From Spirochaetales bacterium (GTDB taxonomy: Bacteria > Spirochaetota > Spirochaetia > Sphaerochaetales > Sphaerochaetaceae): a stretch of 6,781 nucleotides of DNA. This document shows, in pieces, positions 1-5,786 of the stretch; position 1 is the first letter of the stretch; each line of letters begins with the position of its first letter. A model generated the notes under the pieces. The model saw only the letters and a program-made list of their open reading frames with translations, was not told the origin of the DNA and searched no databases. The DNA lies in the NCBI GenBank assembly GCA_022771185.1, contig JALFCJ010000092.1, positions 1-6,781 on the forward strand, in the 5' to 3' direction. A program made the position numbers and the translations under genes.

Positions 1-383
1 TTATCAGGATTGGTGACTTTAGTTGCTATGCCATAGGTAGAAGCAAAGTCACCCATGTTAATGGCAAGAATCATTATGTCTCCATCGTTACGCAGCACAA
101 GGTTTCCAAGGTCTACGTCACTATAAGATGTGCAGTATGGAGCTTCTAAAGTCTCGTCGCCTAAGCTGATTGTGAATACGTCTCCATATTCAGCGCCAAT
201 TGAGTCCATATCGCTCTTTGTAATGGAAAGAACCAGGTTTCCATACTTCTGGATGTCGTTTACAGAGCTTTCAAGAGCTTTAACTTCTTCTACAACAGGT
301 TCAGTTGTAACTTTTGTTGCACAGGAAACTGTGAAACAAAGAGCCAAAACAATCAATGAGATTATTAATAAATATCTTTTCAT
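1..383 (-). CDS. Lipoprotein with SAM hydrolase/chlorinase C-terminal-like domain (3' end off the window)
   Basis: The gene starts at the ATG complementary to 381-383, behind a good AGGAG site (complement of 390-394), and stays open for 127 codons to the left edge, so the C-terminus is missing. Residues 1-20 are a lipoprotein signal peptide: MKR, a hydrophobic stretch, then F-T-V-S-C with Cys21 as the likely lipidated residue. Thr at -3 makes the lipobox loose, as is common in spirochaetes. Residues ~22-45 form a short acidic linker. From ~46 the pattern KYGNLVLSI, a GD-x(6)-G segment, SYSDVDLGNLVLRND and ILAINMGDFASTYGI resembles the beta-rich C-terminal domain of SAM hydroxide adenosyltransferases / SAM-dependent chlorinases. 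This match is from memory of the family, not a search. The N-terminal SAM-binding domain of those enzymes is absent upstream, so catalysis cannot be assumed. The protein should be membrane-anchored outside the cytoplasm. It is transcribed away from the rhamnose genes. Confidence 0.8.
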   Translation of the reverse strand, partial: MKRYLLIISLIVLALCFTVSCATKVTTEPVVEEVKALESSVNDIQKYGNLVLSITKSDMDSIGAEYGDVFTISLGDETLEAPYCTSYSDVDLGNLVLRNDGDIMILAINMGDFASTYGIATKVTNPD

Positions 384-384
384 G

Positions 385-415
385 TTATTCTCCTAACATC
401 AAGGTAGCCTATAAT
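385..415 (+). promoter_or_regulatory. Candidate promoter for the araC-rhaBAD transcript (TATAAT -10, poor -35)
   Basis: A perfect TATAAT lies at 410-415 on the plus strand. No good -35 sits at the right distance: ATTCTC falls at 17-bp spacing and TTATTC (385-390) at 19 bp. A strong -10 with a weak -35 is typical of promoters that need an activator, which fits an AraC-type gene immediately downstream, but this is inference. Its -10 shares bases 410-413 with the -10 of the leftward lipoprotein promoter. Confidence 0.45.
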
Positions 416-437
416 CTCTCCAAAGAAAAGATGTCAA
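408..437 (-). promoter_or_regulatory. Sigma-70-type promoter for the leftward lipoprotein gene
   Basis: On the minus strand a perfect TTGACA (complement of 432-437) is followed after 18 bp by TATAGG (complement of 408-413); shifting by one base gives TTATAG with a 17-bp spacer. The predicted start near 401 leaves a leader of under 20 nt carrying the AGGAG site of the lipoprotein gene. The full-consensus -35 predicts substantial activity without an activator. Confidence 0.6.
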
Positions 438-444
438 GCTGACA
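432..444. promoter_or_regulatory. 13-bp dyad, possible operator (TGTCA-AGC-TGACA)
   Basis: TGTCA at 432-436 and TGACA at 440-444 form a perfect 5-bp inverted repeat around AGC. The left arm lies within the -35 of the leftward promoter, and the dyad falls roughly 10-25 bases after the expected start of the rightward transcript. A protein bound here would block the leftward promoter and could hinder rightward elongation. AraC proteins usually bind direct repeats, so another regulator, or no regulator, is possible. Confidence 0.3.
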
Positions 445-465
445 AAAAGGCAATAGAATTACTAT

Positions 466-470
466 GGGAG
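466..470 (+). promoter_or_regulatory. Ribosome binding site GGGAG favouring the GTG start of the AraC gene
   Basis: GGGAG lies 8 nt upstream of an in-frame GTG at 479. The in-frame ATG at 464 has only AAAAAGG, whose last base is 13 nt upstream, and it would place this purine motif inside the coding sequence. The GTG start is therefore preferred. Confidence 0.5.
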
Positions 471-478
471 TTGATAAA

Positions 479-1450
479 GTGAGAAAAGAGATTATTGAGT
501 ATCTTTATCCATTGAATCAAGAAGAGACTGAAGCCTTGGGTAATTCTATGAATATAGACAGGTCCATCTATATGAATGGAAGCGGGGATGTGGTGAGAGC
601 TGAAAAACTCCTTGAAAAGGGAAGGGTTGTTGCACTGAGGCCTCACACTAGGCTTGTCACCTTTCCTTTTCATAGCCATAGCTATGTAGAGCTTGTATAT
701 GTGGCGGAAGGAAAGATGGTGCACATCATCAATAATAAGAAGATAGAGCTGAAAAAGGGTGAAATTCTTCTTTTGGGCGAAGGCGTAGAACACGCAATCG
801 AGAAAACGGGGATCAACGATATTGCCATGAATGTGATTATCAGGCCATCCTTCTTCTCTTCTATCATCTCTTCTTTCACATCTTCAGACTCTGAATTAAA
901 GAGTTTTATTCTCGATACTTTGAAAGGAAAAGAAAACTCCGGTTATCTTCACTTCTTTGTAGAGAATGAAATACCAATACAAAACTTGATGGAGAATCTT
1001 GTTTGGGCATATGTGAAGAAAACACCTCAGGAAAGCGAAATATATAGATCTACTCTCTCTCTTCTTTTCACTCATCTTATCTCATCAAATCTACAAGCTG
1101 AAATAGAGGATGAAGACAAAGCTACGCTCTTTAAAGTCTTTTCGTATATCTACGACAACTATAAAGAGGGAACCTTGGAAGAGTGTGCTGACAGTGTAGG
1201 ATACTCCGTGACTGCTCTCTCAAGGATGATTAAGCGTGAAACAGGAAAGACTTGGACAGATCTTTTGAAAGAAAAGAGACTAAGCATTGCAGTATGGTTT
1301 CTGCAGAATACCAAAGAAAACATCGATGATATATCGCGAAGTGTAGGATATGAAAATGTAAGCTACTTCCATCGGCTTTTCAGGGCCAAATACCATATGG
1401 GGCCTAAAGAGTTTAGAGATGCAAGAAAGGACACTTTTTTAGATAAATAA
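479..1450 (+). CDS. AraC-family transcriptional regulator with cupin sensor domain (likely rhamnose-operon activator)
   Basis: Encodes 323 aa from GTG 479, or 328 aa from ATG 464. From the GTG, residues ~56-108 are a cupin-type sensor domain, with the pattern HTRLVTFPFHSHSYVELVYV (His65 and His67) and an I-x-L-x-K-G-E segment before a V-E-H-A-I strand. Residues ~216-320 are the paired helix-turn-helix AraC DNA-binding domain: first HTH around GTLEECADSVGYSVTALSRM, second around IDDISRSVGYENVSYFHRLF, ending in the typical G-P-K-E-F-R. The layout resembles RhaS/RhaR-type regulators, and the gene lies 40 bp upstream of rhaB on the same strand. The natural reading is a rhamnose-responsive activator that controls itself and rhaBAD from the 384-478 region. 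The ligand is inferred from context only, so no rhaS or rhaR symbol is given. No terminator is visible between this gene and rhaB. Confidence 0.9.
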   Translation: MRKEIIEYLYPLNQEETEALGNSMNIDRSIYMNGSGDVVRAEKLLEKGRVVALRPHTRLVTFPFHSHSYVELVYVAEGKMVHIINNKKIELKKGEILLLGEGVEHAIEKTGINDIAMNVIIRPSFFSSIISSFTSSDSELKSFILDTLKGKENSGYLHFFVENEIPIQNLMENLVWAYVKKTPQESEIYRSTLSLLFTHLISSNLQAEIEDEDKATLFKVFSYIYDNYKEGTLEECADSVGYSVTALSRMIKRETGKTWTDLLKEKRLSIAVWFLQNTKENIDDISRSVGYENVSYFHRLFRAKYHMGPKEFRDARKDTFLDK

Positions 1451-1473
1451 GGACCTCCCGCAGCTCTCTTTCC

Positions 1474-1493
1474 CATGCAAAAATATAAGCATG
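1474..1493 (+). promoter_or_regulatory. Inverted repeat CATGC-N10-GCATG enclosing the rhaB start codon
   Basis: CATGC (1474-1478) and GCATG (1489-1493) are perfect complements around an A-rich 10-nt loop. The right arm contains the rhaB start codon. No Shine-Dalgarno sequence precedes that codon: the upstream stretch 1459-1474 is pyrimidine-rich. The left arm also holds an out-of-frame ATG (1475) opening an 8-codon frame that stops at 1499-1501, overlapping the rhaB start. The stem is short and its function is unproven. Confidence 0.3.
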
Positions 1494-2777
1494 AAAGATA
1501 GGATTTTACATCTGGCAATCGACATCGGCGCCTCCAGTGGCAGACATATTCTTGGCTTTCTGGAGAACGGTGAAATAAAGACAAAGGAAATTTATCGTTT
1601 CCCTAATGGTGTCAAAAACGTTGACGGCCATCTTACATGGGATATCTCGTCACTCTTGAGTGAAGTAAAAAAGGGAATAGATGTTGCACTCTCACTCTAT
1701 CCTGTCAAGTCTCTCTCCATAGACACATGGGGCGTAGATTACGTCCTCCTAAGTGATGACAAAATAATAGAGCCGGTATTTGCATACAGAGACCACAGGA
1801 CAGATGAAGTGATCGATACTGTCCATAACATCATGCCGTTTAAAGAGCTCTATAAGAGAACTGGAATCCAGTTTCAGAGCTTTAATACAATCTACCAGCT
1901 TTATTGGGACTCTATAAATGATAGGCTAAGTGATGCAACAGAGTTTTTGATGATTCCTGAGTACCTATCCTATGCCCTTACTGGAAACAAGGTCAAAGAG
2001 TATACAAACGCTACTACTACAGGATTAATCAACAGGGAAAGCGGTGAGTACGACAAAGAAATCATCAGCGCTCTCTCCCTTCCTTCTTCACTATTTACTC
2101 AACTCTCTTCTCCTAAGACTAAAGTGGGAGAGTATAAAGGCATAGATGTTATTCTTTGTGCCACCCATGACACGGCATCTGCTGTGGAAGGAATGGGTAT
2201 TGAAGGTAATGAGCCCTATATTTCTTCTGGAACTTGGTCTTTACTTGGATTAAAGGTTCCTTCACCAATTACTGATGAAAAGAGCGAGAAAGGAAACTGG
2301 TCCAACGAAGGTGGCGTAGGATACACCAGGTATCAGAAGAATATTATGGGAATGTGGCTTATTAATAGGCTGAAAGAGGAGCTGGAACCAAGTATTTCAT
2401 TTGTAGAGTTCAATGCCATGACAGAGAGTTCCACTTTTGAAGGCTTTGTTGATGCAGAAGATCCAGCATTTCTTTCTCCTGTAAGCATGAAAGAGGCCTT
2501 TGACGAGAAACTGGGAGTTAAAGGTCTCTCATCTAAAGACTATTTTAGATGCGCTGTTACATCCCTATCAAAGAGCTATGGGAAAGCCATAAGGGAACTA
2601 GAAGAGAATACAGGAAGAAAGTTTACGAAACTCTTTATTGTTGGAGGTGGCGCCAACAACAGACTATTAAATACGTTGACTGAAAAAGAAACAGGACTAT
2701 TAGTTGTCGCTAGGGCAATGGAAGCAACTGCAATAGGAAACTTAAAGATACAAGCGGAGGCATATGATGAGTTATAA
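1491..2777 (+). CDS. rhaB: Rhamnulokinase (L-rhamnulose 1-kinase)
   Basis: Phosphorylates L-rhamnulose at C1 with ATP, the second step of rhamnose breakdown, in the cytoplasm. It is an FGGY/ASKHA-fold sugar kinase. Residues 9-20 (AIDIGASSGRHI) form the N-terminal phosphate loop. SIDTWGVDYVLL (~76-87), YRDHRTDE (~99-106) and TGIQFQSFNTIYQLY (~124-138) are rhamnulokinase signatures. ATHDTASAV carries the likely catalytic base Asp227, with SSGTWSLLG following at ~245-253. The C-terminal ATPase part has VGGGANNRLLN (384-394) and EATAIGN (411-417). At 428 aa the protein is shorter than E. coli RhaB (489 aa). It stops just after the EATAIGN helix, where relatives usually carry a further short C-terminal extension, and the usual A-G-P before EATA reads A-R-A-M. 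All expected catalytic motifs remain, so I expect activity. The start lacks a visible ribosome binding site. The 3' end overlaps rhaA. Confidence 0.95.
   Translation: MKDRILHLAIDIGASSGRHILGFLENGEIKTKEIYRFPNGVKNVDGHLTWDISSLLSEVKKGIDVALSLYPVKSLSIDTWGVDYVLLSDDKIIEPVFAYRDHRTDEVIDTVHNIMPFKELYKRTGIQFQSFNTIYQLYWDSINDRLSDATEFLMIPEYLSYALTGNKVKEYTNATTTGLINRESGEYDKEIISALSLPSSLFTQLSSPKTKVGEYKGIDVILCATHDTASAVEGMGIEGNEPYISSGTWSLLGLKVPSPITDEKSEKGNWSNEGGVGYTRYQKNIMGMWLINRLKEELEPSISFVEFNAMTESSTFEGFVDAEDPAFLSPVSMKEAFDEKLGVKGLSSKDYFRCAVTSLSKSYGKAIRELEENTGRKFTKLFIVGGGANNRLLNTLTEKETGLLVVARAMEATAIGNLKIQAEAYDEL
2756..2760 (+). promoter_or_regulatory. Ribosome binding site GGAGG for rhaA, inside the end of rhaB
   Basis: GGAGG lies 3 nt before the ATG at 2764 and 6 nt before the next in-frame ATG at 2767. 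The 6-nt spacing favours the second ATG, giving a protein that begins MSYNEAKEK. Confidence 0.7.
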
Positions 2778-4023
2778 TGAAGCAAAAGAAAAATACTCAA
2801 GGTTAGGCGTAGACACAGAAAAAGCCATAGAGAAGGCAAAGAGTGCTGCAATCTCACTTCATTGTTGGCAGGGCGATGATGTAAGAGGATTCGATACAGA
2901 TCCAAATAAGCCTCTTACTGGCGGTATCCAGACTACAGGAAACTATCCAGGAAGAGCCAGAAATTACAAAGAACTCATGGCCGATATGGATATGGCCCTT
3001 TCTCTCATTCCTGGAAAAAAGAAGATCAATCTTCATGCTTCTTATGCTATCTTCCCAGAAAACGAATGGGTGGATAGAGACAAAATCGAACCAAAACACT
3101 TCAAGCCTTGGGTTGATTTCATGAAAAAGAGAGGGCTTGGCGCAGACTTTAACCCGACATTCTTCTCTCATCCGATGTGTGACCCTTTGACTCTCTCTTC
3201 TCCAAGCAAAGAGACAAGAGACTTCTGGATCAGACATGGAAAGGCTTGTTTGAGAATTAGCGAGTATCTTGCAAAAGAGACAGGCGAGAAGTGTACTATG
3301 AATATCTGGACAGGAGATGGCTTTAAAGATATTCCAGCCGATAGACTTGGTCCAAGAAAGAGATATAAAGAGAGTATAGATGAAATACTCTCCGAGCCGT
3401 TTGACTTCAATCTTGTGAAACCTTGTGTGGAGAGCAAGGTCTTTGGAATCGGAGTTGAAAGTTATACTGTTGGCTCGGCAGAGTTCTCACTTCTATATGC
3501 TTCCTTAAATAAAGATAAGTGTATTCCCCTTATGGACAACGGACACTATCACCCGACAGAAGTAGTAAGTGACAAAATTAGCTCTCTATTGGCTTATTTT
3601 CCTGAAATAGCACTCCATGTTACAAGACCTGTCAGATGGGACAGCGACCATGTTGTGCTATTTGACGACGAGACAAGAGAGATTATGAAAGAAGTAGTAA
3701 GATGCGGAGGCTTAGAAGGTAGAGTAAACATCGCCCTCGATTACTTTGATGCTTCCATCAACCGTATCGCCGCTTGGGTACTGGGTGCAAGAAATGCTGA
3801 GAAGGCACTTCTTTATGCCCTCTTGGAGCCTTCCAAAAGCTTAAAAGAGAAGCAGGATTCCAGTGATTTCACTTCACTACTTGTTGAAATGGATGAAGAG
3901 AAGACACTTCCATTCGGAGAAGTATGGAATGAATATTGTTCTCGTTGTGGCGTACCTGAAGACGGCGATTGGCTGAAAGAAGTAAAGAAATATGAGAGTA
4001 AAGTACTAAAGGAGAGAGTGTGA
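2767..4023 (+). CDS. rhaA: L-rhamnose isomerase
   Basis: Interconverts L-rhamnose and L-rhamnulose, the first step of the pathway, as a metal-dependent cytoplasmic TIM-barrel enzyme. The 418 aa almost equal E. coli RhaA (419). Family signatures include ISLHCWQGDDV (~29-39), GGIQTTGNYPGRARN (~52-66), KINLHASYA (~86-94) and FNPTFFSHP (~128-136). Aligned by eye to the E. coli enzyme, the metal and catalytic residues are all present: Glu222 (VESK), Asp257 and His260 (MDNGHYHPTE), His284 (ALHVTRP), Asp292 and Asp294 (RWDSDH) and Asp325 (LDYFDASINR). ATG 2767 is preferred over ATG 2764 for its spacing from GGAGG; the choice changes one residue. The gene overlaps the last 11 bp of rhaB and its stop codon shares one base with the rhaD start. 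This arrangement points to one coupled translation unit. Identification is secure. Confidence 0.97.
   Translation: MSYNEAKEKYSRLGVDTEKAIEKAKSAAISLHCWQGDDVRGFDTDPNKPLTGGIQTTGNYPGRARNYKELMADMDMALSLIPGKKKINLHASYAIFPENEWVDRDKIEPKHFKPWVDFMKKRGLGADFNPTFFSHPMCDPLTLSSPSKETRDFWIRHGKACLRISEYLAKETGEKCTMNIWTGDGFKDIPADRLGPRKRYKESIDEILSEPFDFNLVKPCVESKVFGIGVESYTVGSAEFSLLYASLNKDKCIPLMDNGHYHPTEVVSDKISSLLAYFPEIALHVTRPVRWDSDHVVLFDDETREIMKEVVRCGGLEGRVNIALDYFDASINRIAAWVLGARNAEKALLYALLEPSKSLKEKQDSSDFTSLLVEMDEEKTLPFGEVWNEYCSRCGVPEDGDWLKEVKKYESKVLKERV
4011..4014 (+). promoter_or_regulatory. Ribosome binding site GGAG for rhaD and TGATG stop-start junction
   Basis: GGAG lies 8 nt before ATG 4023 and 5 nt before a GTG at 4020. 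The ATG shares its A with the rhaA stop codon (TGATG at 4021-4025), a standard arrangement for translational coupling, so ATG 4023 is taken as the start. Confidence 0.7.
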
Positions 4024-4841
4024 TGAAAAAGAATATACTTGAAAGCAAGTTCTTGAAGGAAATGATGTCTACTACAGCAAATATGTATAGACTAGGCTGG
4101 GATGAGAGAAACGGTGGAAATATCAGCTACTTACTTAGAGACTATGATCTATCTGAGTACCTTGATCTTGATAACGTAATAAGAGAGATCCCTATGGGCT
4201 TCGAGGCCCCTTCTCTTATTGGCGAATGCTTTCTTGTCACAGGAACAGGTAAGTACTTTAAGAACGTAGAGAGTGACCCTGAGAATAATCTTGGAATCGT
4301 TAGAATCGGAAAAGATGGAAAGACAGCAGAGCTACTATGGGGTTTTGCAGACGGGGGAAGGTTTACTTCCGAATTCCCAGCTCATTTGATGAGCCACATG
4401 GCAAGACTCAAGGTCGATGACAAGAATAGAATCGTTATGCACTGTCATCCTACATACACTCTTGCAATGAACTATGTACACACTCTCGATGAGAAAGAGT
4501 TCACTCATACTCTCTGGCAGATGTGCACAGAGTGTATTGTAGTTTTTCCTGATGGAGTAGGAGTGCTGCCTTGGATGCTCTGCGGCACCAACTCCATCGG
4601 CGAAGCTACAGCAAAGAAAATGGAAGAGTTTAGGCTTGTTGTATGGGCGATGCATGGTATCTATGGATCAGGAAAGACTATGGATGAGACCTTCGGTTTG
4701 ATCGAAACGGTAGAGAAGGCTGCCCAGATCTTTATGCTAACTTCCCATATGGAGAGAATAAACACTATAAAAGACAGTGAGATGAAAGAACTTGCTGAGT
4801 TCTTTAAAGTCGACTATCGCAAGGATTTTCTTGACTGTTAA
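4023..4841 (+). CDS. rhaD: Rhamnulose-1-phosphate aldolase
   Basis: Cleaves L-rhamnulose 1-phosphate to dihydroxyacetone phosphate and L-lactaldehyde, the last dedicated step of the pathway. It is a zinc-dependent class II aldolase of the RhaD/AraD/FucA fold. The 272 aa compare with 274 in E. coli. From ATG 4023, WDERNGGNIS holds the phosphate-binding NGGN (30-33), followed by FLVTGTGKYF (~70-79). Glu117 in SEFPAHLMSH matches the catalytic glutamate (E. coli Glu117). The zinc ligands are His140 and His142 (VMHCHPTY) and His211 (WAMHGIYGSG), corresponding to E. coli His141, His143 and His212. The last 38 bp overlap, on the opposite strand, the end of the DMT transporter gene. No intrinsic terminator is evident after the stop, so the operon transcript probably runs antisense into the transporter gene. 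Confidence 0.97.
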   Translation: MKKNILESKFLKEMMSTTANMYRLGWDERNGGNISYLLRDYDLSEYLDLDNVIREIPMGFEAPSLIGECFLVTGTGKYFKNVESDPENNLGIVRIGKDGKTAELLWGFADGGRFTSEFPAHLMSHMARLKVDDKNRIVMHCHPTYTLAMNYVHTLDEKEFTHTLWQMCTECIVVFPDGVGVLPWMLCGTNSIGEATAKKMEEFRLVVWAMHGIYGSGKTMDETFGLIETVEKAAQIFMLTSHMERINTIKDSEMKELAEFFKVDYRKDFLDC

Positions 4842-5700
4842 GTGAATCGATGGTAATTATCAAAGAGCCTGCCGCCATAAATAAAAGTGCCAAATAAAAA
4901 GTAGGGGCAGGCATTTCTTTGAATATCAAGAAAGAGAGAATTACTCCAATAAATGGATTTACAGCGTAATAAGCGCTGGTCTTGGCGGCTCCGAGATATC
5001 TTTGGGCATAGATATAGAAGTAAATGCTCATTCCATAACTGAAGAACCCAAGGATCAAAGCAGGAATTAACAGCGTTAGATTATCTAATCTCTCTCCAAC
5101 GATCAAACCCAGAATTACTCCTCCGCTTCCACTAAATATTCCTTTAATAGCTACTGTTTCCATTGGGTCTTTGTTGCTTAGTCTCCTGGTGCAGTTGTTC
5201 TCCAAACCCCAGAAACAAGTTGCGAGAATTATTAGAAGCGAACCTTTGTCTATAGAAAAAGAGGTGCTCCTGTTGTAGGAAAGAATAAAAGAAGAAAGAG
5301 TGATCAAAAGGATGGCAAGCCCACTCTTTCTCGATACTCTCTCCCGAAAGAATAATAAGGCGATGATAGCTGTAGCCACAATCTCGAAGTTTCCTAAAAG
5401 GGATGCGTTTTCACTTCGTGTGATAGATAGACCCTTCATCATAAATACCGGTGCCGCAATATCCAGGATGACCATCAATACTACATAGACCATATCGCTT
5501 TTATCTATTCTTTCTCTTTCTTTGTTTTTGTTTGTAAAAAATAGAGTGGATGTAGTACCTATTCCTGCTCCAAGATATAATACTCCAGCTAAGAGCGTAG
5601 GCGGAAAAGAGGACAACAAAACCTTTGAAAATGGTGAAGAGAATGAATACAACAATGCTGCCAAAAGTGCAAAGAATGATGCTTTCAAAGTTTTGTCCAT
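4804..5700 (-). CDS. EamA/DMT-superfamily membrane transporter
   Basis: A 298-aa integral membrane protein of the drug/metabolite transporter superfamily with two EamA repeats (~8-140 and ~152-285) and about ten hydrophobic segments, roughly at 8-28, 33-55, 70-90, 98-118, 125-141, 152-166, 183-203, 208-230, 242-261 and 267-285. The first repeat has ASLLGNFEIVATAIIALLFF followed by RE. The second has the hallmark AYYAVNPFIGVILSFLIF followed by KE. Substrate cannot be read from sequence, since EamA proteins include metabolite exporters and importers. E. coli RhaT, the rhamnose-H+ symporter, is also a DMT-superfamily protein, but this one is shorter and EamA-like, so no rhaT symbol is given. ATG 5700 is the first start after an in-frame TAA. 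No clear ribosome binding site precedes it. The gene converges on rhaD with a 38-bp tail overlap and diverges from the hydrolase gene. Confidence 0.88.
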   Translation of the reverse strand: MDKTLKASFFALLAALLYSFSSPFSKVLLSSFPPTLLAGVLYLGAGIGTTSTLFFTNKNKERERIDKSDMVYVVLMVILDIAAPVFMMKGLSITRSENASLLGNFEIVATAIIALLFFRERVSRKSGLAILLITLSSFILSYNRSTSFSIDKGSLLIILATCFWGLENNCTRRLSNKDPMETVAIKGIFSGSGGVILGLIVGERLDNLTLLIPALILGFFSYGMSIYFYIYAQRYLGAAKTSAYYAVNPFIGVILSFLIFKEMPAPTFYLALLFMAAGSLIITIDSLNSQENPCDSRL

Positions 5701-5742
5701 AAAAATAGTTTAGCTCATTATGTATATATAGAGTAGAGCAAA
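5701..5742. promoter_or_regulatory. AT-rich divergent gap between transporter and hydrolase genes
   Basis: This is the only spacer between the leftward transporter and rightward hydrolase genes. It contains the TA-rich run TATATATA (5723-5730) and, on the minus strand, CATAAT (complement of 5716-5721). Either could be a -10 element, but no matching -35 is seen at proper spacing on either strand. Promoters for both genes must lie here or in the neighbouring coding ends. Confidence 0.25.
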
Positions 5743-5750
5743 GTGACGAG

Positions 5751-5786
5751 AAGGGGCGTTTTATGGTATATAGAATATATGGCTGA
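5751..5786 (+). other. Possible 7-codon leader ORF with strong ribosome binding site
   Basis: AAGGGG (5751-5756) stands 6 nt before an ATG at 5763, which opens a 7-codon frame (MVYRIYG) ending at TGA 5784-5786. The ATG of the hydrolase (5779) lies inside this frame's end, and the hydrolase itself has no ribosome binding site at normal distance from ATG 5779. The small frame could bring ribosomes to the hydrolase start by coupling. It may also be chance. Confidence 0.25.

Noticed and set aside
130..396. Plus-strand open frame of 88 codons
   Set aside because: It is antisense to the lipoprotein gene, which has a signal peptide, a ribosome site and a promoter. The plus-strand translation shows no family features and covers the lipoprotein's own ribosome site.
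399..438. Repeated TCAAGnT words at 399 and 434, considered as AraC-type direct repeats
   Set aside because: Only five or six bases match and the 35-bp spacing is not the usual ~21-bp spacing of AraC half-sites, so this is too weak to report.
434..793. Minus-strand open frame of 119 codons (plus one at 682-879)
   Set aside because: Both lie inside the AraC coding sequence. Their composition looks like an antisense shadow and no motif is recognisable.
2854..3437. Minus-strand open frames within rhaA (2854-3237 and 3168-3437)
   Set aside because: They are antisense to the highly conserved isomerase gene and show no recognisable domain.
4867..4912. Inverted repeat GCCTGCC ... GGCAGGC, considered as a terminator downstream of rhaD
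   Set aside because: The loop is 32 nt, the following sequence (ATTTCTTTG) is not a proper U-tract, and the repeat lies within the conserved membrane-helix coding region of the transporter gene. Chance is more likely.
5300..5713. Plus-strand open frames at 5300-5488 and 5522-5713
   Set aside because: Both are antisense to the ten-helix transporter gene. They lack credible starts and show no domain.
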